A stretch of 64,000 bases of DNA from Agathobaculum hominis (lineage in GTDB: Bacteria > Bacillota > Clostridia > Oscillospirales > Butyricicoccaceae): the NCBI RefSeq assembly GCF_014288055.1, contig NZ_JACOPK010000007.1, forward strand, positions 62,001 through 126,000, in the 5' to 3' direction. Shown here one piece after another: positions 16,932-24,889 of the stretch. Positions within the stretch are counted from its first letter, which is position 1; every line of letters begins with the position of its first letter. The notes under the pieces are model-generated. The model made no database searches. It worked only from the letters and a program-made list of their open reading frames with translations, and had not been told where the DNA came from. Position numbers and translations under genes: made by a program.

Positions 16932-17633
16932 TTGCTGTTTCCTGCTCTGGCGGCGCTCGGCGGCGCATTTTTCCTCTTCGTTCTGCGCGTGCAGGGGGCG
17001 GACGGCTGCTTTCCCAGGCCGCTCTCCGCCGAGGAAGAAGCGAAGCTGCTGAAGAAAATGCGCGAGGAAGGCGATACATCCGCGCGGAATCTCCTGATCG
17101 AGCATAATCTCCGGCTTGTTTCGCATATCATCAAAAAATACTACTCCCCGGAGGCAGAACGCGACGATCTTGTTTCCATCGGAACGATCGGTCTGATCAA
17201 GGCGGTCGACACCTTTCAGGCAGAGCGCGGCATCCGTCTGACTACCTATGCCTCCAAGTGTATCCAGAACGAGCTGCTGATGCACTTCCGCCGCAAGCGC
17301 AGAACGGCCGGTGAGGTCTCTCTTTCGGATACGCTCGAGACCGACGGCGACGGCAATGCGCTTTCGCTTCAGGATACGATCAGCTGCGAGGACGAGGGTC
17401 TGAACGCTGTGGACGATCATGACCGCTACTATTCGATGTACCGTGCGCTCTTCTCCTCGCTCAGCCCGCGTGAGCGCGAGGTCATCCGGCTGCGGTACGG
17501 TCTCGGCGCTGCCGCTCCACTGCCGCAGCACGAGATCGCCCGCCGTATGAACCTGTCTCGCAGCTATATCTCCCGTATCGAAAAGCGAGCGCTCGAGAAG
17601 CTGCGCGGCGCCATCGGAGAGATGCCTCCATAA
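16932..17633 (+). CDS. sigK: RNA polymerase sporulation sigma factor SigK
   Basis: The 233-residue sigma-70 family factor directs late mother-cell transcription during sporulation. Residues 1-20 form a hydrophobic pro-sequence (LAALGGAFFLFVLRV) that would be cleaved on activation. Region 2 includes NLLIEHNLRLVSHIIKKYYS, DLVSIGTIGLIKAVDTF and RLTTYASKCIQNELLMHFR; region 4 has LSPREREVIRLRYGL and EIARRMNLSRSYISRIEKRA. The start is TTG at 16932, preceded by GGAAAGGGG. The reading frame is continuous, so unlike several spore formers it carries no skin-type element here. Its presence argues that the organism can sporulate. Confidence 0.93.
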   Translation: MLFPALAALGGAFFLFVLRVQGADGCFPRPLSAEEEAKLLKKMREEGDTSARNLLIEHNLRLVSHIIKKYYSPEAERDDLVSIGTIGLIKAVDTFQAERGIRLTTYASKCIQNELLMHFRRKRRTAGEVSLSDTLETDGDGNALSLQDTISCEDEGLNAVDDHDRYYSMYRALFSSLSPREREVIRLRYGLGAAAPLPQHEIARRMNLSRSYISRIEKRALEKLRGAIGEMPP

Positions 17634-17661
17634 AAAGTCATGCTGTTCGGAGAAAAAGCAC

Positions 17662-17690
17662 TTGACACCCGGCTGCGGATGCGCTATAAT
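17662..17690 (+). promoter_or_regulatory. tRNA-Gln promoter
   Basis: TTGACA (17662-17667), 17 bases, TATAAT (17685-17690): full consensus, 30 bases before the tRNA. Confidence 0.9.
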
Positions 17691-17719
17691 AATTAAGTCG
17701 CAGAGAGCGGCAAGCATTC

Positions 17720-17793
17720 AGCCGAATTGTGTAAAGGTAGCACGACAGACTCTGACTCTGTTTGTGAGGGTTCGAATCCTTCTTCGGCTGCCA
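17720..17793 (+). tRNA. tRNA-Gln (anticodon CUG)
   Basis: A complete cloverleaf: acceptor AGCCGAA/TTCGGCT, short D arm with AAAGGTAG loop, anticodon stem ACAGA/TCTGT with loop CTCTGAC giving anticodon CTG, T arm GAGGG-TTCGAAT-CCTTC, G discriminator and encoded CCA. It stands alone with its own promoter and terminator. Confidence 0.95.
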
Positions 17794-17798
17794 CATGG

Positions 17799-17833
17799 AC
17801 CACTTGAAACCACAGGGTTTCGAGTGGTTTTTT
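17799..17833 (+). terminator. Terminator of the tRNA-Gln unit
   Basis: A 13-bp stem ACCACTTGAAACC/GGTTTCGAGTGGT (17799-17811 with 17816-17828), 4-base loop, T6 tail. Confidence 0.92.
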
Positions 17834-17862
17834 ATTTATCTTTGAAAAAGGACGTGAACGCC

Positions 17863-18684
17863 ATGCGCATATCCTCGGTCATCGGACTGTATTTCAGTCC
17901 GACCGGAACCACACGCACACTCGTCACCGCTGCCGCAGAGCAGGCCGCTCAAACGCTCGGTGTCCCCTTCCGTCTCATCTCGCTGAATACCCCGGCAGAG
18001 CGTGAAACAATATTTCACTTTTCCGCTGATACGCTTGTCATCGTCGGCGCACCGACCTATGCGGGCAGGCTCCCGAACAAGATTTCGCCCGACCTGCGCC
18101 GCATCCTGCATGGCAGCGGCTCTCCTGCGGTCGCGCTCGTGACCTACGGCAACCGTGCCTATGAAAACGCTCTTGCAGAGCTGTTCCGCGTGCTGACCGA
18201 CGGCGGCATGAAGCCGGCCGCCGGTGCAGTCTGTGTCTGCCAGCACTCCATCGCCCGTGCGCTTGCGGCCGGCCGCCCGAATGCAGAGGACTGCGCCGAG
18301 GTGCGCCGCTTTGCTGCCAAGGCCGCAGAACGCATTCAGAAGGACGAGATCGTTCTCTCCCCTGCCGTGCCGGGCGACGCAGACAGCAGCTATTATATCC
18401 CGACCGGCACGAGCGGGAAGCCCGCGAAATTTCTCAAGTCTGCACCGCAGACCGATTCTGAAAAATGCGACCGCTGCGGCCGCTGCGCGGCACTTTGTCC
18501 GATGGGCTCGATCAGCAGCGAAGATCCGTCTGTTGTTTCCGGTATCTGCATCAAGTGCCAGGCCTGCATCCTCGGCTGCCCGAGGGGGGCAAAATTTTTC
18601 GACGACGAACAGTTTCTGTCCCATGCGCGCATGCTTGAACAGAAGTTTGCCGGGATACATAAGGAAAACGAGTTTTATCTGTAA
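17863..18684 (+). CDS. EFR1-type flavodoxin-ferredoxin fusion protein
   Basis: The 273-residue cytoplasmic electron-transfer protein has an N-terminal flavodoxin-like domain (about 1-160; FMN phosphate loop YFSPTGTTRTL, plus VGAPTYAGRLP). A C-terminal 2[4Fe-4S] ferredoxin domain follows (about 195-250; CDRCGRCAALCP and CIKCQACILGCP). This architecture is common in Clostridia as an internal redox shuttle; partner enzymes are not indicated. The start at ATG 17863 has AAAGGA upstream. A bidirectional terminator follows. Confidence 0.88.
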   Translation: MRISSVIGLYFSPTGTTRTLVTAAAEQAAQTLGVPFRLISLNTPAERETIFHFSADTLVIVGAPTYAGRLPNKISPDLRRILHGSGSPAVALVTYGNRAYENALAELFRVLTDGGMKPAAGAVCVCQHSIARALAAGRPNAEDCAEVRRFAAKAAERIQKDEIVLSPAVPGDADSSYYIPTGTSGKPAKFLKSAPQTDSEKCDRCGRCAALCPMGSISSEDPSVVSGICIKCQACILGCPRGAKFFDDEQFLSHARMLEQKFAGIHKENEFYL

Positions 18685-18687
18685 AAA

Positions 18688-18724
18688 AAGAGCGAAACCT
18701 GCTTCCGCATGGTTTCGCTCTTCC
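18688..18724. terminator. Bidirectional terminator between EFR1 gene and rarA
   Basis: A 12-bp stem AAGAGCGAAACC/GGTTTCGCTCTT (18688-18699 with 18711-18722), A7 before it and T-rich after it. Confidence 0.9.
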
Positions 18725-18725
18725 T

Positions 18726-19976
18726 TTATTTTCGGCCCTTGACGCGATCCCAGTACGTCTTTGCTGTCTGCTCAGTCTTATTCGGGCCGAATTCGTAATA
18801 TTTCGCGCCGGAAAGCTCCGCCGGGAGATAGTCCTGTTCGACCCAGTGATTCGGATAGCTGTGCGGATACTGATAGGTCAGTCCGCGTCCGAGCTTCGCC
18901 GCGCCGCCGTAATGCGCGTCCTTGATATGCGCCGGGATGTCGCCGCTTTTGCCTGCGCGAATGTCTGCGAGCGCCGCGTCGATCGCCATGCAGGCACTGT
19001 TAGACTTGGGCGCGGTCGCCATGACGATCGCCGCCTGTGCGAGCGGAATGCGTGCCTCGGGCAGACCGAGCTGAAAGGCGCTGTCTACGCACGCCTTGAC
19101 GATCGCCGCGCACTGCGGATAAGCGAGGCCGATGTCCTCGCTCGCGATGACCAGCATACGCCGCGCCGCCGAGATCATGTCTCCAGCCTCGAGCAGACGC
19201 GCGAGATAATGCACCGCTGCATCCGGGTCCGAGCCTCGAATGGATTTTTGCAGCGCGGACAGAATGTCATAATGGCTGTCGCCGTCGCGGTCGTAGCGCA
19301 TGTTCGAACGCTGCGCCGCCTGCCGCGCATCCGCGAGCGTGATGCCGTTCTCCCCTGCTCCGGAGACAAGCAGCTCGACCGCGCCGAGCGCCTTGCGCAC
19401 ATCTCCGCCGACCGCCTGCGCGATATGTGACGCAACACCGGATTCGACCGGAATATCGCGCCCGTCAAGCGCGAGCATGAACGCCCGGTCGACCGCGCGC
19501 TGCATATCCGATGCTTCGACCGGCTTGAACTCAAACACCGTGCAGCGGCTTAAAATCGCGTTGTAAATATAGAAATACGGATTTTCCGTCGTAGATGCGA
19601 TGAGCGTGATCTTGCCGGTCTCGATAAACTCCAGCAGGCTCTGCTGCTGCTTTTTATTGAAATACTGGATCTCGTCCAGATAAACGAGCGCGCCGTTCGG
19701 CGTTAGAAAGGTATCGAGCTCATCAATGATGGCCTTGATGTCTGCGATACCTGCGGTCGTCGCATTGAGATGATACAGCTTGCGGTCGGTCTGCTTCGCG
19801 ATAATAGACGCGACCGTTGTCTTGCCTACGCCGGACGGGCCGTAAAAGATGAGGTTGGGAATGCTGCCGCTCTCGATGACGCGGCGCAGAAGTCCGTTTT
19901 TCCCGAGAAGATGCTGCTGTCCCACAACATCATCCAGCGTTTTCGGACGGATTTTATCGGCTAAAGGCTGATACAT
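18726..19976 (-). CDS. rarA: Replication-associated recombination protein RarA (MgsA)
   Basis: The 416-residue AAA+ ATPase acts at stalled replication forks. Walker A is YGPSGVGKTTVASII, Walker B is LVYLDEIQYFNKKQQQ, and sensor 1 is LIASTTENPYF; the C-terminal half (from about residue 240) has the RarA/MgsA tetramerisation region with ASEDIGLAYPQ and NSACMAIDAAL. A promoter TTGTGA-N17-TATAAT (complement of 20011-20039) lies just upstream, divergent from hisC. Confidence 0.94.
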   Translation of the reverse strand: MYQPLADKIRPKTLDDVVGQQHLLGKNGLLRRVIESGSIPNLIFYGPSGVGKTTVASIIAKQTDRKLYHLNATTAGIADIKAIIDELDTFLTPNGALVYLDEIQYFNKKQQQSLLEFIETGKITLIASTTENPYFYIYNAILSRCTVFEFKPVEASDMQRAVDRAFMLALDGRDIPVESGVASHIAQAVGGDVRKALGAVELLVSGAGENGITLADARQAAQRSNMRYDRDGDSHYDILSALQKSIRGSDPDAAVHYLARLLEAGDMISAARRMLVIASEDIGLAYPQCAAIVKACVDSAFQLGLPEARIPLAQAAIVMATAPKSNSACMAIDAALADIRAGKSGDIPAHIKDAHYGGAAKLGRGLTYQYPHSYPNHWVEQDYLPAELSGAKYYEFGPNKTEQTAKTYWDRVKGRK

Positions 19977-20010
19977 GGCAAATTCCCTTCAAATCATAGA
20001 ATGTATATCA

Positions 20011-20039
20011 ATTATAGCACACTCTCCTTGATTTCACAA
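20011..20039 (-). promoter_or_regulatory. rarA promoter
   Basis: -35 TTGTGA (complement of 20034-20039), spacer 17, -10 TATAAT (complement of 20011-20016). Confidence 0.65.
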
Positions 20040-20113
20040 ACTTCTCTTGACTTTCTCACTTTATCATGATAAACTAATGACATCGACAAAACCGACAGCA
20101 AAGGAGCCTTCTC

Positions 20114-21169
20114 ATGAACAAGCCTTTTCTCGATAAGCTGCGCAAGATCGACCCGTATGTGCCGGGCGAGCAGCCTAAAACCGCGAACGTCATCAAGCTC
20201 AACGCCAACGAAAACCCGTATCCGCCTGCGCCGGGCGTGACCGAGGTGCTGCGCACTTTTGATGCGGCGAAGCTCGCTGTCTATCCGGACGCAAATGCCA
20301 AAGCGCTCAAGACCGCGCTCGCGGAGCGGGAAGGCCTCAAGCCTTCGCAGATTTTCCTTGGCAACGGCTCGGACGATGTGCTCGCGCTCGCGTTCCAGTC
20401 GTTCTTCTGCTCGGGTGAGCCCATCCTCTACCCCGACATTACCTATTCGTTCTACCCGGTCTGGTGTGATCTGCTCCGCATCCCTTATGAGACCGTGCCG
20501 CTCGACGAGAACTTCTGCATCAATCTGCGCGATTATGACAAGCCGAACGGCGGCGTTATCCTGCCCAATCCGAACGCACCGACCGGCCGTGCGCTCTCGC
20601 TCGCGGAGATCGAGGATCTGCTTCAGCATAACGCCGACTGCGTAGTTATCATTGATGAAGCCTATGTCGATTTCGGCGCGGAAAGCGCGATTTCGTTGAT
20701 CGAAAAGTACGAAAATCTGCTGGTTGTACAGACATCGAGCAAATCCCGTTCGCTCGCCGGCATGCGTATCGGCTATGCCTTCGGCTCGGAAACGCTCATC
20801 TCTACCCTCGAAGCGGTCAAAAATTCGTACAATTCCTATACGATGGACTCGCTTGCGCTCGCAGTCGGCGAGGCATCCATTCGCGATGAAGTGTATTTCC
20901 GTGAGACCTGCCGCAAGGTTGCTGCGACGCGCGACAGAGCCGCAGACGAGCTTCGCGCGCTCGGTTTCGAGGTCACGCCATCGCTGACCAACTTCCTGTT
21001 CGCGACCCATCCGAAAAAGGCGGCGCCCGAAATTTTCTCCGCCCTGCGCGAAAAGGGTATCTTCATCCGGTATTTCAAACTGCCGCGCATCGACAATCAC
21101 CTGCGCATCACGGTCGGCACGGACGAGCAGATGGACGCGCTCATTGCTGCGCTGAAGCAAATCCTGTAA
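20114..21169 (+). CDS. hisC: Histidinol-phosphate aminotransferase
   Basis: The 351-residue class II PLP aminotransferase converts imidazole-acetol phosphate to histidinol phosphate. Motifs: KLNANENPYPP at the N-terminus, VILPNPNAPTGRAL, VIIDEAYVDFGAES, the PLP Lys in SSKSRSLAGMRIGYAFG, and the C-terminal RITVGTDEQM. A possible promoter TTGACT-N17-TAAACT starts at 20047. It stands alone, away from any other his gene, so a role with aromatic amino acids is also possible. Confidence 0.92.
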   Translation: MNKPFLDKLRKIDPYVPGEQPKTANVIKLNANENPYPPAPGVTEVLRTFDAAKLAVYPDANAKALKTALAEREGLKPSQIFLGNGSDDVLALAFQSFFCSGEPILYPDITYSFYPVWCDLLRIPYETVPLDENFCINLRDYDKPNGGVILPNPNAPTGRALSLAEIEDLLQHNADCVVIIDEAYVDFGAESAISLIEKYENLLVVQTSSKSRSLAGMRIGYAFGSETLISTLEAVKNSYNSYTMDSLALAVGEASIRDEVYFRETCRKVAATRDRAADELRALGFEVTPSLTNFLFATHPKKAAPEIFSALREKGIFIRYFKLPRIDNHLRITVGTDEQMDALIAALKQIL

Positions 21170-21184
21170 TACCGTATCGACATG

Positions 21185-21224
21185 AAAAAGCTGAACCCGC
21201 GGAACAAAACGGGTTCAGCTTTTT
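21185..21224. terminator. Bidirectional terminator between hisC and csoR
   Basis: A perfect 15-bp stem: 21185-21199 (AAAAAGCTGAACCCG) with 21210-21224, 10-base loop. Confidence 0.93.
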
Positions 21225-21229
21225 GCTTT

Positions 21230-21493
21230 TTATTTGTCGATGAGCTTGATGATCTCGTCAATTTTCTGTTCGCGTGCCTGTTCGTCGCCGTTTTCAAAGG
21301 CGTCTCGGACGCAGCCGTTCAGATGTGCGCGAAGCACCTCCCGCTGCGCCTTGTGCACGAGCGATTCGACCGCCTGAAGCTGGGTCACGATGTCCATGCA
21401 GTAGCGGTTTTCGTCGATCATGCGCAGCACGCCCTCGAGCTGTCCGCGTGCGGTGCGCAGCAGCGGCTCGACACGCTTGCGGTCTGCCATCAT
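21230..21493 (-). CDS. csoR: CsoR-type copper-sensing repressor
   Basis: The 87-residue all-helical protein matches the DUF156/CsoR family. The Cu(I) ligands C-H-C are in NRYCMDIVTQLQAV and RAHLNGCVRDAF. It starts at 21493, overlapping the copA stop as ATGA, so it is the last gene of the copper operon and is probably autoregulated with copA. The metal could in principle differ (RcnR/FrmR relatives), but the CopA partner favours copper. Confidence 0.92.
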   Translation of the reverse strand: MMADRKRVEPLLRTARGQLEGVLRMIDENRYCMDIVTQLQAVESLVHKAQREVLRAHLNGCVRDAFENGDEQAREQKIDEIIKLIDK

Positions 21494-21696
21494 TCGATGC
21501 CGACCACCTTATAGCCTGCCTCGGTGACAGCGCTCGTCAGCGCTGCATCGTCCGGAAGCTGCTCCGCTCTGACGACTGCCCTGCCGCCGTCGAGATCGAC
21601 CTCGGCGGTCACGCCCGGCAGCTCCTCAAGCGCCTTTTTAACATGTGCGACGCAGTGCATGCACATCATGCCTTCCACCCTGATTGTCTTTTCCAT
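21490..21696 (-). other. Possible internal start giving free CopZ-like chaperone (68 aa)
   Basis: Inside copA, AAGGAGG (complement of 21705-21711) is followed after 8 bases by an in-frame ATG (complement of 21694-21696). Translation from it would give a 68-residue protein with the CopZ motif GMMCMHC and normal CopZ length. The sequence shows the signal; internal initiation itself is inference. Confidence 0.5.
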
Positions 21697-24039
21697 AACA
21701 TTTTCCTCCTTATTTTTCGCCGTTTCCGACGGATTAGGCTGTTCACTGTGCGGCAGAACGATCGGGTCGCCTGCCTGCTTGACGCGCTCGCCTGCCTTGA
21801 AAAAGCGCAGGCGCAGCGCATTGGATACCACGCACACCGACGAAAGGCTCATCGCGGCCGCGCCGATCATCGGGCTGAGCTTGATGCCGAACGGCACCCA
21901 CAGCGCACCCGCTGCGATCGGAATGCCGATGCAGTTATAGAAGAAAGCCCAGAACAGGTTCTGACGGATGTTGCGGATGGTCTGCCGCGACAGACGGATC
22001 GCGTCCACTGCGTCCATGAGGTCGCTCTTCATCAGCACGACATCCGCAGACGAGATCGCGACATCCGTGCCCGCGCCGATGGCAATGCCGACATCGGCAC
22101 GCGCGAGCGCCGGCGCATCGTTGATGCCGTCGCCGATCATTGCGACCCTGCGGCCTGCGGCCTGCTTCTCGCGCACGATGCGCTCCTTGTCCTGCGGCAG
22201 GACCTCTGCGATGACCTCGCGAACGCCAAGTTCAGAGGCGATGGTCTGCGCGGTCTTTTTATTGTCGCCGGTCAGCAGCGTGACCTCGATGCCCATGCTC
22301 TCGAGCGCCCTGACCGCCGCGCGGCTCGTCGGCTTGAGCACATCCGCTACGGCGAACGTGCCGACGACCTGACGGTTCGCCGCAAAGAACAGCGGCGTCT
22401 TGCCTGCGTCTGCCAGCTTTTCGCCCAGCTCCTGCATGGAGCGCGAGAGCGCGAGACCGTTTGCGAGCAGCATGCGCTGATTGCCGGCCATGCACGGCAC
22501 GCCGTCGACTGCTGCACGGATGCCCTGTCCCTCGACCATTTCAAAATCAGTCACACGGCGCTCCTTCGCGCCCTTTTCGAGAGCGTAGCGCACGATCGCG
22601 TCCGCAAGCGGATGATCCGAGCGCTTTTCGAGCGACAGCGCGAGCGACAGCAGCTCCTCCGTTTCCACGCCCCAGGTCTGCACATCGGTCACGACCGGAC
22701 GGCCTTCCGTGACCGTGCCGGTCTTGTCCATGATGGCGCTCGTGACGTTATGCAGGTTCTCAAGTGCTTCGGCAGACTGGAACAGCACGCCGTTTTTCGC
22801 GCCGACACCCGTGCCGACCATGATCGCGACCGGAGTTGCGAGGCCGAGCGCGCATGGGCAGGAAATCACGAGAACGGAGATCGCGCGGGTCAGCGCGAAC
22901 GAGGGGGTCTCCCCTGCCAGCAGCCAGATGACCGCCGTCACAAGCGCGATACACATGACGACCGGCACGAAAACACCGGCGACCTTGTCCGCGAGCTTGG
23001 CGATCGGCGCCTTGGATGCACCAGCCTCCTCGACCAGACGGATGATCTGGCTGAGCGTGGTGTCGTCGCCGACGCGCGACGCGCGCATCACGAAATAGCC
23101 GCTCTTGGAAACCGTCGCGCCGATGACTGTACCGCCGACATGGCGCTCAACCGGCATGCTCTCTCCGGTGATCGCGCTCTCGTCGAGAAACGCGCTGCCT
23201 TCGGTGATCACGCCGTCCACCGGTACCGACTGACCGCCGCGAACGACCACCAGATCTCCCGTCTGCACCTGCTCGATCGGCAGCTGAATGGCCCGGCCGC
23301 CGCGGATGACTTCTGCGGTCTGCGGACGCAGATCCATCAGCGCCGCAATGGCCTCGCCGGTCTTGCGCTTGGCTCGCGCTTCGAAGAACTTGCCAAGCGT
23401 AACGAGCGTCAGGATCATGCCGGCCGACTCAAAGTAAAGGTCATGCATGAAGCTGTGCGCCGCCTCGGGCGTCGGTGCGGTGCCGATACGGACGAGCGCA
23501 TAAATACCGTAGACGAGCGCCGCGCCCGAGCCGACTGCGATCAGTGCGTCCATCGTTGGTGCGCGATGCAGCAGAGTCTTAAAGCCGTTGATATAGTATT
23601 TACGGTTGATGAGGACGATGGGGATCGTCAGGACAAGCTCGGTCAGCGCGAGCGCAAACATGCCGTCCATGCCGGCGGCATACGACGGCAGCGGCAGTCC
23701 GATCATCTCTCCCATGGAAAAATACATGAGAACGATCATAAATACAGCAGAAACGATGATACGCTTTTTCATCTCGCCCAGCGCCTCATCTGCCTGTGCG
23801 CTCTGCGCCGGCGCTGACTGCTGTTTTCCATCGTCAACAGCGGCGGTATAGCCGCCGGACACAACGGCCGCAATGATTTTCCCTGCATCACAGACGGCTT
23901 CATCATATTCCACGGTCATGCTGCCCGCGAGCAGATTGACCTGGACCGTGCTGACGCCCGGAACGGCGGACACGCTTTTCTCGACATGCGCCGAGCAGGC
24001 CGCGCAGCTCATGCCGCCGACCCGGAAACGTTGCTTCAT
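21490..24039 (-). CDS. copA: Copper-exporting P1B-type ATPase with N- and C-terminal metal-binding domains
   Basis: The 849-residue membrane pump exports Cu(I). An N-terminal HMA domain has GGMSCAACSAHV; the transmembrane CPC motif is ISCPCALGLATP; the phosphorylation site is MDKTGTVTEG; hinge GDGINDAPAL is present. The last 68 residues form a second HMA domain (VEGMMCMHCVAHVKKAL) that looks like a complete CopZ chaperone joined through the linker KNKEENV. An ideal RBS and ATG lie inside the gene at the junction (separate entry). The start at 24039 follows GGAG; fifteen codons upstream are open but lack an RBS. It shares an operon with csoR. Confidence 0.95.
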   Translation of the reverse strand: MKQRFRVGGMSCAACSAHVEKSVSAVPGVSTVQVNLLAGSMTVEYDEAVCDAGKIIAAVVSGGYTAAVDDGKQQSAPAQSAQADEALGEMKKRIIVSAVFMIVLMYFSMGEMIGLPLPSYAAGMDGMFALALTELVLTIPIVLINRKYYINGFKTLLHRAPTMDALIAVGSGAALVYGIYALVRIGTAPTPEAAHSFMHDLYFESAGMILTLVTLGKFFEARAKRKTGEAIAALMDLRPQTAEVIRGGRAIQLPIEQVQTGDLVVVRGGQSVPVDGVITEGSAFLDESAITGESMPVERHVGGTVIGATVSKSGYFVMRASRVGDDTTLSQIIRLVEEAGASKAPIAKLADKVAGVFVPVVMCIALVTAVIWLLAGETPSFALTRAISVLVISCPCALGLATPVAIMVGTGVGAKNGVLFQSAEALENLHNVTSAIMDKTGTVTEGRPVVTDVQTWGVETEELLSLALSLEKRSDHPLADAIVRYALEKGAKERRVTDFEMVEGQGIRAAVDGVPCMAGNQRMLLANGLALSRSMQELGEKLADAGKTPLFFAANRQVVGTFAVADVLKPTSRAAVRALESMGIEVTLLTGDNKKTAQTIASELGVREVIAEVLPQDKERIVREKQAAGRRVAMIGDGINDAPALARADVGIAIGAGTDVAISSADVVLMKSDLMDAVDAIRLSRQTIRNIRQNLFWAFFYNCIGIPIAAGALWVPFGIKLSPMIGAAAMSLSSVCVVSNALRLRFFKAGERVKQAGDPIVLPHSEQPNPSETAKNKEENVMEKTIRVEGMMCMHCVAHVKKALEELPGVTAEVDLDGGRAVVRAEQLPDDAALTSAVTEAGYKVVGIE

Positions 24040-24098
24040 ATCGGTTATCTCCTTTTTATTTCCCCGGGAAAGCAGCACAGGCAAGGCTTCGCCCTCTC

Positions 24099-24161
24099 AC
24101 CCCTCCCCCGGGAGGGGGTATTCGTTATCTTGAGTATACGGCACGGAACGCGCGTTGTCAA
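24099..24161 (-). promoter_or_regulatory. copA-csoR promoter with G+C palindrome (candidate CsoR operator)
   Basis: -35 TTGACA (complement of 24156-24161), 17 bases, -10 TATACT (complement of 24133-24138). Right after the expected start site lies the near-palindrome ACCCCTCCCCCGGGAGGGGG (from 24099), which resembles the G/C-tract operators bound by CsoR proteins. Confidence 0.65.
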
Positions 24162-24194
24162 GAGAAAGTTTACTCTTGCTAACTTATTTTACTC

Positions 24195-24224
24195 TTGACA
24201 TGGACGGGCTGATTATGATATACT
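24195..24224 (+). promoter_or_regulatory. Promoter of DUF2798 gene leader
   Basis: TTGACA (24195-24200), spacer 18, TATACT (24219-24224), divergent from the copA promoter. Confidence 0.75.
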
Positions 24225-24257
24225 TCAAACAATTAATGGTAGTTAATCTGTCCGAAC

Positions 24258-24294
24258 GGGCGAGGTAAGCGAAAGTTTATCTCGCTCTTTTTTT
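24258..24294 (+). terminator. Terminator-like hairpin in the 5' leader of the DUF2798 gene
   Basis: A 13-bp stem (24258-24270 with 24275-24287, several G-T pairs), GAAA loop and T7, placed between the promoter and the gene. The preceding GTCC (24249-24252) can pair with the GGGC that begins the stem, so two folds exclude each other. This arrangement suggests transcription attenuation or a short small RNA. Confidence 0.7.
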
Positions 24295-24339
24295 ATGTCA
24301 ATCAAAAATTTTTATACATATAAAGGAGAGCAATCAATA

Positions 24340-24837
24340 ATGCCCAAGAACAAATTTCAAGACGTCGTTTTCACCATCATCATGGCTTCCGTCATGGTCT
24401 ACGGAATGGTCGCGTACAACATCGTACTGAACACCGGTTCGCTTGAGAACTGGGTATTCGGCGCTGTTTTTCACGAGTGGCCCATCATGGTGCTCATTGC
24501 TATCGCACTCGAGCTCGTTTTCGTCGGCAGACTCGCCATGAAAGTCGCATTCCGTCTGGTCAATCCGCGTGAGGCCGGCCAGACCCAGATCATGCTCGCG
24601 ATCTCTGCTGCATCCGTCTGGATCATGTGCCCCTGCATGAGCTTTTTTGCGACCCTGCTGTTCAAGGACAGCCACAATGCGCAGTTCTTCGCCATCTGGA
24701 TACAGACTACCGTCATGAATTTCCCGATGGCGCTCCTGTTCCAGTTTTTCTTTGCAGGCCCGATTACGCGCCGCATCTTCGGCGCGCTGTTCCGCGAGAA
24801 AAACGCCGCTCCGGCTCCGCAGACAGAGCGCGGTTAA
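24340..24837 (+). CDS. DUF2798 membrane protein
   Basis: The 165-residue protein has about four hydrophobic helices (residues about 8-28, 45-65, 83-105 and 118-140) and matches DUF2798-type small membrane proteins of unknown function. The start at ATG 24340 follows AAGGAGAG; the longer open frame begins inside the leader. It is divergent from copA and has its own promoter and a terminator-like leader hairpin, so it may be conditionally expressed. No catalytic or metal motif is visible, apart from CPC in IMCPCMSFFA. Confidence 0.75.
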   Translation: MPKNKFQDVVFTIIMASVMVYGMVAYNIVLNTGSLENWVFGAVFHEWPIMVLIAIALELVFVGRLAMKVAFRLVNPREAGQTQIMLAISAASVWIMCPCMSFFATLLFKDSHNAQFFAIWIQTTVMNFPMALLFQFFFAGPITRRIFGALFREKNAAPAPQTERG

Positions 24838-24848
24838 ACCGATCTATC

Positions 24849-24874
24849 AAAAGGCACCCTTTCGGGTGCCTTTT
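24849..24874. terminator. Bidirectional terminator
   Basis: Stem AAAAGGCACCC with GGGTGCCTTTT (24849-24859, 24864-24874), 4-base loop. Confidence 0.92.
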
Positions 24875-24889
24875 CTCGTTTGCAGCGCC

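Noticed and set aside
21274..23817. An 847-residue plus-strand open frame opposite copA
   Set aside because: Low-complexity Arg/His/Asp-rich translation typical of antisense frames in G+C-rich genes.
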